Positions 44,598-53,492 of a stretch of 64,000 nt of DNA are shown here, in pieces; the stretch's first letter is position 1, and every line of letters begins with the position of its first letter. Source of the stretch: Paracoccus sp. SMMA_5_TC (GTDB lineage Bacteria > Pseudomonadota > Alphaproteobacteria > Rhodobacterales > Rhodobacteraceae); contig NZ_CP102355.1 in assembly GCF_009696685.2 (NCBI RefSeq), forward strand, positions 186,001 to 250,000, read 5' to 3'. A model generated the notes under the pieces. That model worked only from the letters and a program-made list of their open reading frames with translations. It had not been told where the DNA came from and searched no databases. The position numbers and the translations under genes are program-made.

Positions 44598-45431
44598 ATG
44601 CGCCACAGCTTGCCCCACGCGCCGCAGTTCTATGTGACGGCCCCCCAGCCATGTCCCTATCTGCACGGTCGCGCGGAACGCAAGCTGTTCACCGCCCTGG
44701 CCGGCAGCGGCGCCAGCGAACTGAACAATGCCCTGTCGCGGCAGGGGTTCAGACGTTCGCAGAACGTGCTGTATCGGCCCAGTTGCGAAAGCTGCGTTGC
44801 CTGCATGTCGGCCCGGATCCGGGTGGCGGATTTCCAGCCCTCGCGCACGCAGCGGCGAATCCTGCGCCGGAATGGTCATCTGCGACGCCTCGCCACCAGC
44901 GCCTGGGCGACCGAGGAACAATACGACCTGTTCCGCGCCTATCTGGATCAGCGCCACGCCGATGGCGGCATGGCCGACATGGACATCTTCGAATTCGCGG
45001 CCATGATCGAGGAAACGCCGGTGCGCACCCGGGTCATGGAATATCGCACGCCGCAGGCCCCGCAGCTGGATCCGGCGGCGGACCGGCTGATGGCGGTATG
45101 CCTGACCGACGTGCTGGATGACGGGCTCAGCCTTGTCTACAGCTTCTATGACACGGCCGATGCCTCTGCCAGTCTGGGCACCTATGTCATTCTGGATCAC
45201 ATCGAACTGGCCCGCGCCGCCGGCCTGCCCTTTGTCTATCTGGGCTATTGGGTGCCGGGCAGCCGCAAGATGGAATACAAGGCCCGCTTTTCGGCGCTGG
45301 AGATCTACAAGGGCGGGGTCTGGCAGCCGATGGGCGACCCCAAGCTGCACAGTTCCGACATCCATCCGCTGTCGATCGATCCCATTGTCGAACAGGTGGC
45401 GCGCATCACCCTGCCGCAAATGCGCGGCTGA
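44598..45431 (+). CDS. bpt: Aspartate/glutamate leucyltransferase
   Basis: The 277-residue protein has the N-terminal cysteine-rich [14 protein letters not shown] segment, the DQRHADGGM and [19 protein letters not shown] blocks, and [19 protein letters not shown] near the C terminus, all typical of Bpt. It transfers leucine from Leu-tRNA to N-terminal Asp or Glu, marking proteins for ClpS/ClpAP degradation. ATG at 44598 fits the family; a longer frame from 44487 is not supported. The 211 bases upstream separate it from glnE. Confidence 0.92.
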   Translation: MRHSLPHAPQFYVTAPQPCPYLHGRAERKLFTALAGSGASELNNALSRQGFRRSQNVLYRPSCESCVACMSARIRVADFQPSRTQRRILRRNGHLRRLATSAWATEEQYDLFRAYLDQRHADGGMADMDIFEFAAMIEETPVRTRVMEYRTPQAPQLDPAADRLMAVCLTDVLDDGLSLVYSFYDTADASASLGTYVILDHIELARAAGLPFVYLGYWVPGSRKMEYKARFSALEIYKGGVWQPMGDPKLHSSDIHPLSIDPIVEQVARITLPQMRG

Positions 45432-45593
45432 TTGCGCAATGAACGCAGTTTCGGAAATATAATTTCAATAATTCGTTCCATCCGGTCATTTTCTTGGACA
45501 ATCGCCATTGACCATCGCCGCGCGCGCAAATAGTTTCCCGCGACGCGGCGCAGCATTGCCCGCCGCAAGATGATACAGAGATGGAGAATCGGC

Positions 45594-47348
45594 ATGTCCC
45601 GACAGATGACGGGTGCAAGAATGGTTATCGAAGCCCTGCGCGATCAGGGTGTCGATACGGTATTCGGCTATCCGGGCGGGGCGGTGCTGCCGATCTATGA
45701 CGAACTATTCCAGCAGAACGACATCAAGCACATCCTGGTGCGCCATGAGCAGGGTGCTGTGCACATGGCCGAAGGCTATGCCCGCGCCACCGGCAAGCCG
45801 GGGGTTGTGCTGGTGACCTCGGGGCCGGGGGCGACCAATGCGGTCACCGGGCTGACCGATGCGTTGATGGATTCGATCCCCATCGTCACCCTGACCGGCC
45901 AGGTTCCCACCTTCCTGATCGGCACCGACGGCTTTCAAGAGGCCGACACGGTCGGGATTACCCGGCCGTGCACCAAGCACAACTGGCTGGTGAAGGACAC
46001 CGACGAGCTGGCGGCAACCATTCACAAGGCCTTTCATATCGCCACTTCCGGCAGGCCGGGGCCGGTGTTGATCGACATTCCCAAGGATGTGCAGTTTGCC
46101 ACCGGCGAATATGTCGGGCCGCAGGAAATCCAGACCCCCAGCTATCAGCCGGCACGCCAGGGCGATACCGCCACCATCACCCGCCTGGTCGAGTTGATGG
46201 AAACCGCCCAGCGCCCGATCTTCTATACCGGGGGCGGGGTAATCAACTCCGGCCCTCGCGCCAGTCAGCTGCTGCGCGACCTGGCCGAGGCGACGGGGTT
46301 CCCGGTGACCTCTACCCTGATGGGGCTGGGGGCCTATCCTGCCTCTGGCAAGCTCTGGATCGGGATGCTGGGGATGCATGGCCTCTACGAGGCGAACATG
46401 GCCATGCATGACTGCGATCTGATGATTGCGGTGGGGGCACGGTTCGATGACCGCATCACCGGTCGCGTCGCCGACTTCAGCCCCGGTTCGATCAAGGCGC
46501 AGATCGACATCGATCCCAGTTCGATCAACAAGGTGATCCACGTCGATCTGCCCATTGTCGGTGATGTGGCCCATGTCCTGGAACAGATGCTGGAAATCTG
46601 GCAGGCCCGCGGTCGGCGCACCAATAGCGAGGCGGTGGCCCGATGGTGGCAACAGATCGCACAATGGCAGGCACGCAAATGTCTGGCCTATCGCAACTCT
46701 GACCAGGTGATAAAACCGCAATATGCGCTGGAACGGCTGCAGGCGCTGACAGCCGATCGCAACCCCTATATCGCCACCGAGGTGGGGCAGCATCAGATGT
46801 GGGCGGCGCAATTCCTGCGCTTTGAGGATCCCAATCACTGGATGACCTCGGGCGGGCTGGGAACCATGGGCTATGGCCTGCCCGCCTCGATCGGCGCACA
46901 GATCGCGCACCCCGACGCCTTGGTCATCAACGTCGCAGGCGAAGCCAGCTGGCTGATGAACATGCAGGAAATGGGCACGGCGGTTCAGTTCCGCGCGCCG
47001 GTCAAGCAGTTCATCCTGAACAACGAACGCCTTGGCATGGTTCGGCAGTGGCAGCAATTGCTGCATGGCGAACGCTATAGCCAAAGCTGGTCCGAAAGCC
47101 TGCCCGACTTCGTCAAGCTGGCCGAAGCTTTCGGCTGCGGCGGCCGCACGGTCTCGGACCCGGCCGAGCTGGACGACGCGATCCGCGAGATGCTGGAATA
47201 CGACGGCCCGTTCATCCTGGATGTGCTGGTCGAAAAGCACGAAAACTGCTTTCCGATGATTCCGTCGGGCAAACCGCACAACGAAATGCTGCTGGGCGAG
47301 GCATCGACCGAGGGCGCCATCACCGGCGCCGGCGCGGCGCTGGTCTGA
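45594..47348 (+). CDS. ilvB: Acetolactate synthase large subunit
   Basis: The 584-residue thiamine-diphosphate enzyme has the catalytic Glu in VRHEQGAVHMAEGYAR, the FAD-binding central region and the C-terminal cofactor zone with TSGGLGTMGYGLPA and NNERLGMVRQW. The ThDP motif reads NVAGEASWLMN, with Glu where many enzymes have Asp, as I recall for other alphaproteobacterial enzymes. It makes acetolactate or acetohydroxybutyrate for valine, leucine and isoleucine. GGAGA seven bases upstream supports the ATG at 45594. ilvH follows 18 bases later. Confidence 0.95.
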   Translation: MSRQMTGARMVIEALRDQGVDTVFGYPGGAVLPIYDELFQQNDIKHILVRHEQGAVHMAEGYARATGKPGVVLVTSGPGATNAVTGLTDALMDSIPIVTLTGQVPTFLIGTDGFQEADTVGITRPCTKHNWLVKDTDELAATIHKAFHIATSGRPGPVLIDIPKDVQFATGEYVGPQEIQTPSYQPARQGDTATITRLVELMETAQRPIFYTGGGVINSGPRASQLLRDLAEATGFPVTSTLMGLGAYPASGKLWIGMLGMHGLYEANMAMHDCDLMIAVGARFDDRITGRVADFSPGSIKAQIDIDPSSINKVIHVDLPIVGDVAHVLEQMLEIWQARGRRTNSEAVARWWQQIAQWQARKCLAYRNSDQVIKPQYALERLQALTADRNPYIATEVGQHQMWAAQFLRFEDPNHWMTSGGLGTMGYGLPASIGAQIAHPDALVINVAGEASWLMNMQEMGTAVQFRAPVKQFILNNERLGMVRQWQQLLHGERYSQSWSESLPDFVKLAEAFGCGGRTVSDPAELDDAIREMLEYDGPFILDVLVEKHENCFPMIPSGKPHNEMLLGEASTEGAITGAGAALV

Positions 47349-47366
47349 CAGACAGGGAACAGGAAA

Positions 47367-47927
47367 ATGGCAGCTTTGAACATCCAGAAGGGCGCGTCCA
47401 GCCATTCGGCCTATGATCTGCGCGATCCGAACACGCAGGCGATCGAATCGCACACGCTGGCTGTATTGGTGGATAACGAGGCCGGGGTTCTGGCCCGGGT
47501 CATCGGCCTGTTTTCCGGGCGCGGCTACAACATCGACAGTCTGACCGTGGCCGAGGTGGACCACCTGGGCCACCGCTCGCGCATCACCATTGTCACCCGC
47601 GGCACGCCGGCGGTCATCGAGCAGATCAAGGCCCAGCTGGGGCGCATCGTCCCCGTGCACGAGGTTCACGACCTGACGGTCGAGGGACCACGGGTCGAGC
47701 GGGAACTGGGACTGTTCAAGGTCGCGGGCAAGGGGGACAAGCGGGTCGAGGCCTTGCGGATCGCCGAGATTTTCCGCGCCAGCGTGGTGGATTCGACCCT
47801 GGAAAGCTTTGTGTTCGAGATTACCGGCACCCCCGAAAAACTGGATGCCTTTGCCGAACTGATGCGGCCGCTTGGGCTGGCGGATCAGGCTCGAACCGGG
47901 GTAGCCGCCCTCGCCCGCGGCATCTGA
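47367..47927 (+). CDS. ilvH: Acetolactate synthase regulatory subunit
   Basis: The 186-residue protein has an N-terminal ACT domain (TLAVLVDNEAGVLARVIGLF and RGYNIDSLTV) and a C-terminal regulatory domain ending RTGVAALARGI. It activates the large subunit and gives feedback inhibition by valine. It is co-transcribed with ilvB. About 20 N-terminal residues before the ACT domain are longer than in E. coli IlvH. Confidence 0.95.
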   Translation: MAALNIQKGASSHSAYDLRDPNTQAIESHTLAVLVDNEAGVLARVIGLFSGRGYNIDSLTVAEVDHLGHRSRITIVTRGTPAVIEQIKAQLGRIVPVHEVHDLTVEGPRVERELGLFKVAGKGDKRVEALRIAEIFRASVVDSTLESFVFEITGTPEKLDAFAELMRPLGLADQARTGVAALARGI

Positions 47928-47933
47928 ACGCGA

Positions 47934-48272
47934 TCAGCCGGCCGCCGCGACCTTCAGCGGGGGCCGGTATTCCGGCTCTCCGCCCGGAATGACGCGCAGC
48001 ACCGGCCGGTTGTCGGTGCTTTTCTCGCTCATGCTGCGCAGCAGCCCGGGCAATTCGGGACGACGGTTGCCGTCCACCACATGCACCGCACGCGCGTGAC
48101 GCAACCCGTCCAGCATTTCAACCTCAAGCTCGACCAGATCCCCCGCCTCGGGCCATGCCGCGGCGGTCATCAGATCCTCGGTGCCCTTCAGATAGGCCAG
48201 GGCGCCATGATCCTCGCACCAGATCACGGCCTTTTGTCTGGCCGGACTGCTCCACAGAATGACGCCGATCAT
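47934..48272 (-). CDS. Hypothetical protein with one N-terminal membrane segment
   Basis: The 112-residue protein has a short hydrophobic N terminus (MIGVILWSSPARQKAVIWCE) followed by a soluble part rich in acidic residues and a C-terminal VLRVIPGGEPEYRP stretch. I do not recognise a family. The ATG at 48272 has AGGAG six bases upstream, better than an in-frame ATG at 48293. It is convergent with ilvH and stands alone; 250 non-coding bases precede it. Confidence 0.65.
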   Translation of the reverse strand: MIGVILWSSPARQKAVIWCEDHGALAYLKGTEDLMTAAAWPEAGDLVELEVEMLDGLRHARAVHVVDGNRRPELPGLLRSMSEKSTDNRPVLRVIPGGEPEYRPPLKVAAAG

Positions 48273-48522
48273 GAAAGCTCCTAAAACAACCATCCGAAAA
48301 TGCGGATGCGCTCAACCCAGACCGGAAACTATCGGCAGGTTCTCGCCTATGAAAGAAGATTCGCGCATCTGGATACAATTTGACGTTGCGTCGGATGGCT
48401 GAACCTAACTTTTTATACAGGCCGATGCGCGCTAGGACCAAGTTTTGCTGAATTGCACGCGGCCGATCCATGGCCGGGCGCGGCAAGGCCGATGCAAAGC
48501 TGCAACAGCCTTGGCCGGTGAC
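48273..48522. other. Non-coding gap upstream of the hypothetical gene, with no recognised RNA
   Basis: These 250 bases lie between two minus-strand genes (end of the M48 protease, start of the hypothetical gene). They must hold the promoter of the latter. No strong hairpin or consensus promoter was seen; a TTGACG near 48381 has no good minus-10 partner. Confidence 0.4.
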
Positions 48523-49269
48523 CTAGCGCACAAGCCCCGCGCGGTAATCGGCAACTGCCCGTGACACCTGATTCATGCGCGCGGCCCGCGACGGGTGTGT
48601 GCCCAGGATCTTGTCACCGGGATCGGGGATCCGGGCAAAGAACAATGCGCCTCTCTCGGGGTCATAACCCGCATTAAGCGCGATGATCGCGCCCAGATAA
48701 TCGGCCTCAAGTTCCCAGTCCTTGGAATAGTATCTTGCGCCGAACTGGGCACCGAAATCCTGCGCGCTGCGAATAGCCTCGGGGTTGCCGCCGTAGGCGC
48801 TTGCGAGACCGCCCAGAATCACCGCCCCCATCGTCGCTGCGCTGGTCTTGCGGTTGATGTGGCCAAGGATGTGATGGCTGGCCTCGTGTCCGACGACAAA
48901 GGCCAGTTCGTCGGCGTTGCGTGCCTCGCCGATCAGCGACAGGGTAAATCCGATGATCGGGCGCCCCGTGGCATCGACGGTCTGAAACGCGTTCGGCTCC
49001 AACCCTGGCCGGTCATCGACGACAAACTGGAAATCGCAGCTGATTGGCTGGGTGCGGCGGGCAGCACATTCGCGTTCGACCATCGGCTCCATCCGGTTGA
49101 TGACCGAAATGAACGATCGTGCCGAGGCCTGCGCAGGTGTCGGGGCAACATCTGGCCGAACAGCCGTCGGCAGCGGACGGTTACCCGAGGCCGGCGGTGT
49201 TTCCGGCACCACGACACAGCCGGCCAATGCCAGCACGATGATCGACGCAGCCTGCCAGATCCGGATCAT
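48523..49269 (-). CDS. M48-family metalloprotease lipoprotein
   Basis: The 248-residue precursor has a lipoprotein signal with lipobox LAGC (Cys18). The mature part has the zinc motif HEASHH (His128, Glu129, His132) and the third-ligand motif ELEAD (about 186-190), as in Oma1/BepA/LoiP-type M48 proteases. It is probably anchored in the outer or inner membrane facing the periplasm and degrades misfolded envelope proteins. ATG at 49269 places the signal peptide correctly; an earlier start is rejected. Confidence 0.88.
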   Translation of the reverse strand: MIRIWQAASIIVLALAGCVVVPETPPASGNRPLPTAVRPDVAPTPAQASARSFISVINRMEPMVERECAARRTQPISCDFQFVVDDRPGLEPNAFQTVDATGRPIIGFTLSLIGEARNADELAFVVGHEASHHILGHINRKTSAATMGAVILGGLASAYGGNPEAIRSAQDFGAQFGARYYSKDWELEADYLGAIIALNAGYDPERGALFFARIPDPGDKILGTHPSRAARMNQVSRAVADYRAGLVR

Positions 49270-49387
49270 GCCATCCCCCGCGTTTTGCGCCACTGTAGCC
49301 ATGGGGGCAGCGCGGCGCAAAGCCCTGCACTTGTCCGCCGACGACTATCACGCGATTGTTGAAGAAAGCTGAAGCGAAAGGATCGTG

Positions 49388-49639
49388 ATGTTTACCATCG
49401 AGCACGAATTTGACGCCACGATCATCACCCTGATCGACGAACTGCCCGCGGGTGCCGGCGCCAGCCGTCCCTTGAACGAGGATGTCGTGATCCAAAGCTT
49501 CGACGACCGGGTGGTGATCGAGCAGTTCGATCCCGACACCGGCGAGCTGGCGCAGATCGTGATGACCATCGAACAGCTCGAAGAGCTGCGGGCGGCGCTG
49601 AACCTGCCGGAAGGGAATTACCGGCTCGACCGCGGCTGA
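49388..49639 (+). CDS. Small conserved-looking hypothetical protein
   Basis: The 83-residue acidic protein (FTIEHEFDATIITLIDELP at the start, TIEQLEELRAALNLPEG near the end) has no recognised domain. AAAGGA five bases upstream of the ATG supports it as a real gene. Its 3' end overlaps the convergent DUF167 gene by 22 bases. Function unknown. Confidence 0.65.
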   Translation: MFTIEHEFDATIITLIDELPAGAGASRPLNEDVVIQSFDDRVVIEQFDPDTGELAQIVMTIEQLEELRAALNLPEGNYRLDRG

Positions 49640-49884
49640 TCGAGGCGGAACAGCTTGTCCCGCGCAGAGGTACCGCGCAGCAGTGTCAGACGCGAAGGCG
49701 CCACGCCCAGAGCCTTGGCCAGCAGACGGACCACCGCATCATTGGCCTGCCCGTCATGCGCCGGGGCGGTGACCATGACCCGCAAACCGCGGTCATCGCA
49801 GATCACGGCATTGCGCCGGGCCCGCGGCGTCACCCGCACCCGGAATTGCCCGCCCGGGGCCACGAGGTCTTGCAGATCGTTCAT
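49618..49884 (-). CDS. DUF167 family protein
   Basis: The 88-residue protein matches the DUF167/YggU fold: FRVRVTPRARRNAV near residue 15, VMVTAPAHDGQAN and AVVRLLAKALGVAPSRL. Function of the family is unknown. ATG at 49884 fits the usual length, although no ribosome-binding site is obvious; an in-frame ATG at 49992 would add 36 residues. Confidence 0.82.
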   Translation of the reverse strand: MNDLQDLVAPGGQFRVRVTPRARRNAVICDDRGLRVMVTAPAHDGQANDAVVRLLAKALGVAPSRLTLLRGTSARDKLFRLDQPRSSR

Positions 49885-49990
49885 GGCGCGATCAAGGTCG
49901 GCGGCGGCGAAAAAATCAACCCTGTGCCTTGGCGTCAGCGGCAGTCGGTGATTATCTGCCACGGACTGCAACATCCAGAACAATATCTTC

Positions 49991-50560
49991 ATGCCCGCCC
50001 CAGACAACGCTGCCCTGTCCTTTCTGCGTAACCGTCGTTCGCACCCGCCCAAGCTGCTGCGCGGTCCGGCCCCTGATCGGGCGCAGCTGCTGGATCTGTT
50101 GACCTTGGCGGCGCGCGCCCCCGATCACGGCAAGCTGGAGCCCTGGCGTTTCGTGGTGCTGGAACGTGCCGCGCTGGACCGGCTGGCACCGGTGCTGGCC
50201 GATCACGTCGCGCAGAACGGCGGCGATGCGGCGGCAGTCGAAAAGGCCCGCAGCGCCTTTGCATCACCCGTCATCGTGGCGGTGGTCTTTTCTCCGGTGG
50301 ACAGCCCCAAGATTCCGCAATCGGAACAGTTCCTGTCGACCGGCGCGGTCTGTCTGGGGCTGGTCAATGCCGCGCTGGCCGCGGGCTATGGCGCGGCCTG
50401 GCTGACCGGCCCGGCGGCGCAGCCCGATTTCGCCCGCGCCCATCTGGGTGTGGGCGCCAGCGAACAGGTCGCCGGCCTGATCCACATCGGCCATAGCGAC
50501 AGCGCCCCGCCGGACCGCCCGCGTCCCGACATCGCGGCCAAGACGCTGTTCCTGTCATGA
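49991..50560 (+). CDS. Nitroreductase-family oxidoreductase (YdjA-like)
   Basis: The 189-residue flavoprotein has the FMN-binding pattern of small nitroreductases: FLRNRRSHPPKLL, AARAPDHGKLEPWRF and GYGAAWLTG. YdjA-type enzymes reduce nitro compounds or quinones with NAD(P)H; the native substrate is unknown. It overlaps the next gene by four bases, implying co-translation with the EI24-family membrane protein. Confidence 0.85.
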   Translation: MPAPDNAALSFLRNRRSHPPKLLRGPAPDRAQLLDLLTLAARAPDHGKLEPWRFVVLERAALDRLAPVLADHVAQNGGDAAAVEKARSAFASPVIVAVVFSPVDSPKIPQSEQFLSTGAVCLGLVNAALAAGYGAAWLTGPAAQPDFARAHLGVGASEQVAGLIHIGHSDSAPPDRPRPDIAAKTLFLS

Positions 50561-51258
50561 TCCTGCGCGCGCTGATCCTGGCTTGGGGGGATCTTTTGCG
50601 CCCGCGGATCTTTCGCGTCGTGCTGTTGGGCGTTGCCTTGACCCTTCTGCTGTTCGTGGCGCTGCAAGCCGCAGCCTTCTGGGCCATACGCAGCTTCGCC
50701 CCCGACGCGCTGATGCTGCCCTGGGTGGGCGAAGTGCCGGTGGCGGCGCTGTTGTCCTGGAGTTCGCTGCTGCTGTTTCCGGTCATGAGCATCCTGCTGA
50801 TGGCCCCTGTGGCCGCCGGATTCTCGGGACTGTTTGCCGAACAGGTGGCCGAAGCGGTCGAAGCCAGCCATTATCCGGCCAGGCAAGGCCTGCCGCTGCC
50901 CTTCTGGGAAGGATTGGGCGAATCGGCTGCGGTAATGGGGGCGGTGATTGCGGTGACGCTCGTCACCCTGATGCTGACGCCCTTTCTGGGACCGCTGGCA
51001 TCGGTGCTGTTCTATGGCGGCAACGGCTGGCTTCTGGGGCGCGAATTCTTTCAGATGGCGGCCCGACGCCACCTGCACGCGCCGCAGGCGCATGCGCTGC
51101 GCCGGGTCATGGCGGCACAGGTCACCGGCCTTGGGGTGCTGATCGCGCTGCTGTTGACGGTTCCGGTGCTGAATATCCTGGTGCCGGTGCTGGCGGCGGC
51201 GGGCTTTACCCACCTTTACCATCTCAGCGCGTCCACGCCTCGAGATCGGCGCGTGTAA
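50557..51258 (+). CDS. EI24/CysZ-like membrane protein
   Basis: The 233-residue protein has four to five hydrophobic segments (about 20-45, 65-90, 130-150, 190-220) and the pattern FAEQVAEAVEASHYP and LASVLFYGGNGWLLGREF of the EI24 domain family, related to the sulfate permease CysZ. Substrate is not known for the alphaproteobacterial branch. It overlaps the nitroreductase by four bases and the convergent DUF1467 gene by 35. Confidence 0.8.
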   Translation: MILRALILAWGDLLRPRIFRVVLLGVALTLLLFVALQAAAFWAIRSFAPDALMLPWVGEVPVAALLSWSSLLLFPVMSILLMAPVAAGFSGLFAEQVAEAVEASHYPARQGLPLPFWEGLGESAAVMGAVIAVTLVTLMLTPFLGPLASVLFYGGNGWLLGREFFQMAARRHLHAPQAHALRRVMAAQVTGLGVLIALLLTVPVLNILVPVLAAAGFTHLYHLSASTPRDRRV

Positions 51259-51484
51259 TGACATCCGCCAGGATGATATAGGCGATTCCGGCCCACAGCA
51301 GCGCGGAAATCAAGGTCGCCCACAGCATCTTGCGGCGCAATTGCGGCTCGTGCGGGGCGCCTGCCGGTGTGCCTGGTGTGACCTGCCCCACATCGGCCTG
51401 GCTTTTCTGGCCGATCGGCAGCAGCACGAACAGCACCAGAAACCACAGCACCGAATACAGCACGATTCCCCCGGTCAGGCTCAT
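51224..51484 (-). CDS. DUF1467 family membrane protein
   Basis: The 86-residue protein has two transmembrane segments (about 5-24 and 55-76) with a charged loop, starting MSLTGGIVLYSVLWFLVLFV. This matches DUF1467, a family largely restricted to alphaproteobacteria and often found beside mce. Its ATG overlaps the mce stop codon by four bases. Function unknown. Confidence 0.82.
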   Translation of the reverse strand: MSLTGGIVLYSVLWFLVLFVLLPIGQKSQADVGQVTPGTPAGAPHEPQLRRKMLWATLISALLWAGIAYIILADVITRADLEAWTR

Positions 51485-51888
51485 CAGACCTGCTCCAGTT
51501 CGATCAGGCAGCCGTTGAAATCCTTGGGGTGCAGGAACAGCACGGGCTTGCCATGGGCGCCGATCTTGGGTTCGCCGTTCCCCAGGACACGGGCGCCTTC
51601 GGCCTTGAGCCGGTCGCGCGCGGCCAGGATATCCTCGACCTCGAAACACATGTGATGGATGCCGCCGGCAGGGTTCTTGTCCAGAAAGCCCTGGATAGGG
51701 CTGTTTTCACCCAGCGGATAAAGAAGTTCGACCTTGGTGTTGGGCAGTTCGATGAACACCACGGTCACACCGTGATCCGGCTCGTCCTGCGGCGCACCGA
51801 CGCGCGCGCCCAGCGTGTTGGCGTATTGCGCCGCAGCCGCATCCAGGTCTGGCACGGCGATGGCGACATGGTTCAAGCGTCCGATCAT
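51484..51888 (-). CDS. mce: Methylmalonyl-CoA (ethylmalonyl-CoA) epimerase
   Basis: The 134-residue protein of the vicinal-oxygen-chelate fold has LNHVAIAVPDLDAA at the N terminus, KVELLYPLGENSPIQGFLDK, and IHHMCFEVEDI with the metal ligands. It epimerises methylmalonyl-CoA, feeding propionate into the TCA cycle, and in Rhodobacterales also takes part in the ethylmalonyl-CoA pathway. It is coupled to the DUF1467 gene downstream. Confidence 0.93.
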   Translation of the reverse strand: MIGRLNHVAIAVPDLDAAAAQYANTLGARVGAPQDEPDHGVTVVFIELPNTKVELLYPLGENSPIQGFLDKNPAGGIHHMCFEVEDILAARDRLKAEGARVLGNGEPKIGAHGKPVLFLHPKDFNGCLIELEQV

Positions 51889-51956
51889 GGCGTCCTCCTG
51901 TTCTCTGCGATGTTCTAGGGCGTTGCGCGGGCGAGGGGAAGGAAAACCCGGCGGCG

Positions 51957-51971
51957 TTAACCAGTTCTTAG
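51957..51971. promoter_or_regulatory. Candidate CtrA box upstream of response regulator
   Basis: TTAACCAGTTCTTAG matches the CtrA consensus TTAA-N7-TTAA with one mismatch at the last base. It ends 56 bases upstream of the response-regulator ATG. A GANTC site (GATTC, 52004-52008) lies between them, so the promoter combines a CtrA-like site with a CcrM-like site, as in several cell-cycle genes of this class. Confidence 0.45.
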
Positions 51972-52027
51972 CTGCTTCGGGGCAGGCTTGGGTTACCGGA
52001 TGTGATTCTCAGGTCAGGATTTTAACG

Positions 52028-52750
52028 ATGACGGAACAGCACCCTATCGAAACTGGCGCCCTGCCCGGCTGGCGGGTGACCCTGCCCCAGCGGCCGTTGA
52101 CCGGCCTGACAATCCTGGTGGTCGAGGATTCGCGCATCGCGTCCGAGGCCGTGCGCCTGCTGTGCCTGCGTTCGGGTGCCCGCATCCGCCGCGCCGACAG
52201 CGTGCGCGCCGCGCTGCGCCATCTGCAGGCCTATCGTCCCGGCGCGGTGCTGGTCGACATGGGGCTGCCCGATGGCGATGGCGCGGGGGTGATCGCGACA
52301 TTGGCCCAGGCACGCCCGCGGGTGCCCGCGATCCTGGGAATTTCGGGCGATCCGGGCAATCGCGACGCGGCGCTGGCCGCAGGGGCCGACGGTTTTCTGG
52401 CCAAGCCGATCGAAAGCCTGGCAGTATTTCAGCAGGCGATCCTGGCAGCGATGCCGGCAGAGTGTCAGCCGGTTGGACCGCGCCCTTTGCCCGACGATGT
52501 GATCGCGGCCGACCGGGACGCGCTGCGCGATGATCTGGCGCATGTGGCAGATGTGCTTGCCAACGCCGACGACACCGGCGCCATCGATTACATTGCCCGC
52601 TTTCTGGCCGGCGTCGCCCGTTCTGCGCATGACCGCCCGCTTGAAGAAGCCGCCGCAGCGCTCGCGCGCGATTACAGCGCGGGTCGGGCGCTGGCCGCCG
52701 ATCTGGTCCGCATCAGCGGCATGGTGCACGACCGCCTTGCCCGGGCCTGA
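52028..52750 (+). CDS. Response regulator with C-terminal helical domain
   Basis: The 240-residue protein has a receiver domain (about 27-140) with Glu33/Asp34 in VVEDS, phospho-acceptor Asp77 in VLVDMGLPD and Lys126 in FLAKP. The C-terminal 90 residues are alpha-helical with no DNA-binding motif; they may act as a protein-binding or phosphotransfer-like module. ATG at 52028 has AGGA upstream. A CtrA-like box and a GANTC site in its promoter suggest a cell-cycle or motility role, which is inference only. The partner kinase is not in the window. Confidence 0.82.
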   Translation: MTEQHPIETGALPGWRVTLPQRPLTGLTILVVEDSRIASEAVRLLCLRSGARIRRADSVRAALRHLQAYRPGAVLVDMGLPDGDGAGVIATLAQARPRVPAILGISGDPGNRDAALAAGADGFLAKPIESLAVFQQAILAAMPAECQPVGPRPLPDDVIAADRDALRDDLAHVADVLANADDTGAIDYIARFLAGVARSAHDRPLEEAAAALARDYSAGRALAADLVRISGMVHDRLARA

Positions 52751-52768
52751 GCGCGGGCCGGCGGTTGC

Positions 52769-53470
52769 CTACGCACGGTCACCGCCCGCCGCCGCGATCA
52801 CCTCGGAGAGGCGGCGGCGCTGCTGCCCCGTGGCGTCGAAGTTCTGCGGCTCCAACCAGTCACGATGCGCACGACCCATGCGTGGCCAGTCGCGGTCCAG
52901 CATCGCAAACCATGCGGTGTCGCGGTTGCGCCCCTTGTAGATCATGTGCTGGCGAAATACGCCCTCGAAACTGAAGCCATAGCGCAGCGCCGCCCGGCGC
53001 GAAGGCGCGTTCAGCGCATCGCATTTCCATTCCACCCGGCGATAGCCCGCGCCAAAGGCCCAGCCCAGCATCAGCGAAATCGCCTCGGTCACGGCGGGGC
53101 TGCGTTGCAGCGCGGGCGCGATCTGGATATGGCCGATCTCGATCACACCGTTTGCGCGATCGATGCGCATGAAGGCTGCCAGCCCGCCGACCCTGCCGCT
53201 GTGCTGCGCCCGCAGCGCGTAGAAACACGGATCGGACAGCGATGCCATTTCCGCCTGCCAGGCGCGATAGCCCTGCAAGTCGTCGAAGGGGCCATAGCCC
53301 AGGTAATCCCACAGCCAGTCATGGCCGCTGTTGGCCGCGAACAGGTCGGGGGCATGGGCATCGGGGCTAAGACGCTCCAGGGTGACATGCCGGCCAGGGA
53401 TACTCGTCGGACCGGGCCCGGGCGGCGGGGTGAAATCGGGCACGGCCGGCCCCAGGGGACGTTCTGTCAT
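52769..53470 (-). CDS. GNAT-family N-acetyltransferase (RimJ/RimL type)
   Basis: The 233-residue protein has RimJ/RimL-type features: RHVTLERLSPDAHAPDLF near the start, IGHIQIAPALQRSPAVTEA with the acetyl-CoA loop, and RVEWKCDALNAPSRRAALRY. The last 25 residues are Arg/Ala-rich. Proteins of this branch often acetylate ribosomal or other N termini, but the target is unknown. AAGG five bases upstream supports ATG at 53470. It lies downstream of the DUF1501 gene. Confidence 0.82.
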   Translation of the reverse strand: MTERPLGPAVPDFTPPPGPGPTSIPGRHVTLERLSPDAHAPDLFAANSGHDWLWDYLGYGPFDDLQGYRAWQAEMASLSDPCFYALRAQHSGRVGGLAAFMRIDRANGVIEIGHIQIAPALQRSPAVTEAISLMLGWAFGAGYRRVEWKCDALNAPSRRAALRYGFSFEGVFRQHMIYKGRNRDTAWFAMLDRDWPRMGRAHRDWLEPQNFDATGQQRRRLSEVIAAAGGDRA

Positions 53471-53492
53471 CGTGGCCTTCGCGGTGTGACGT

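Noticed and set aside
45432-45593. Leader-peptide attenuator upstream of ilvB
   Set aside because: No short frame rich in Ile, Leu or Val codons and no terminator/antiterminator pair could be seen.
45705-47669. 654-codon open frame antisense to ilvB-ilvH
   Set aside because: Shadow of two strongly conserved enzymes; no coding signal of its own.
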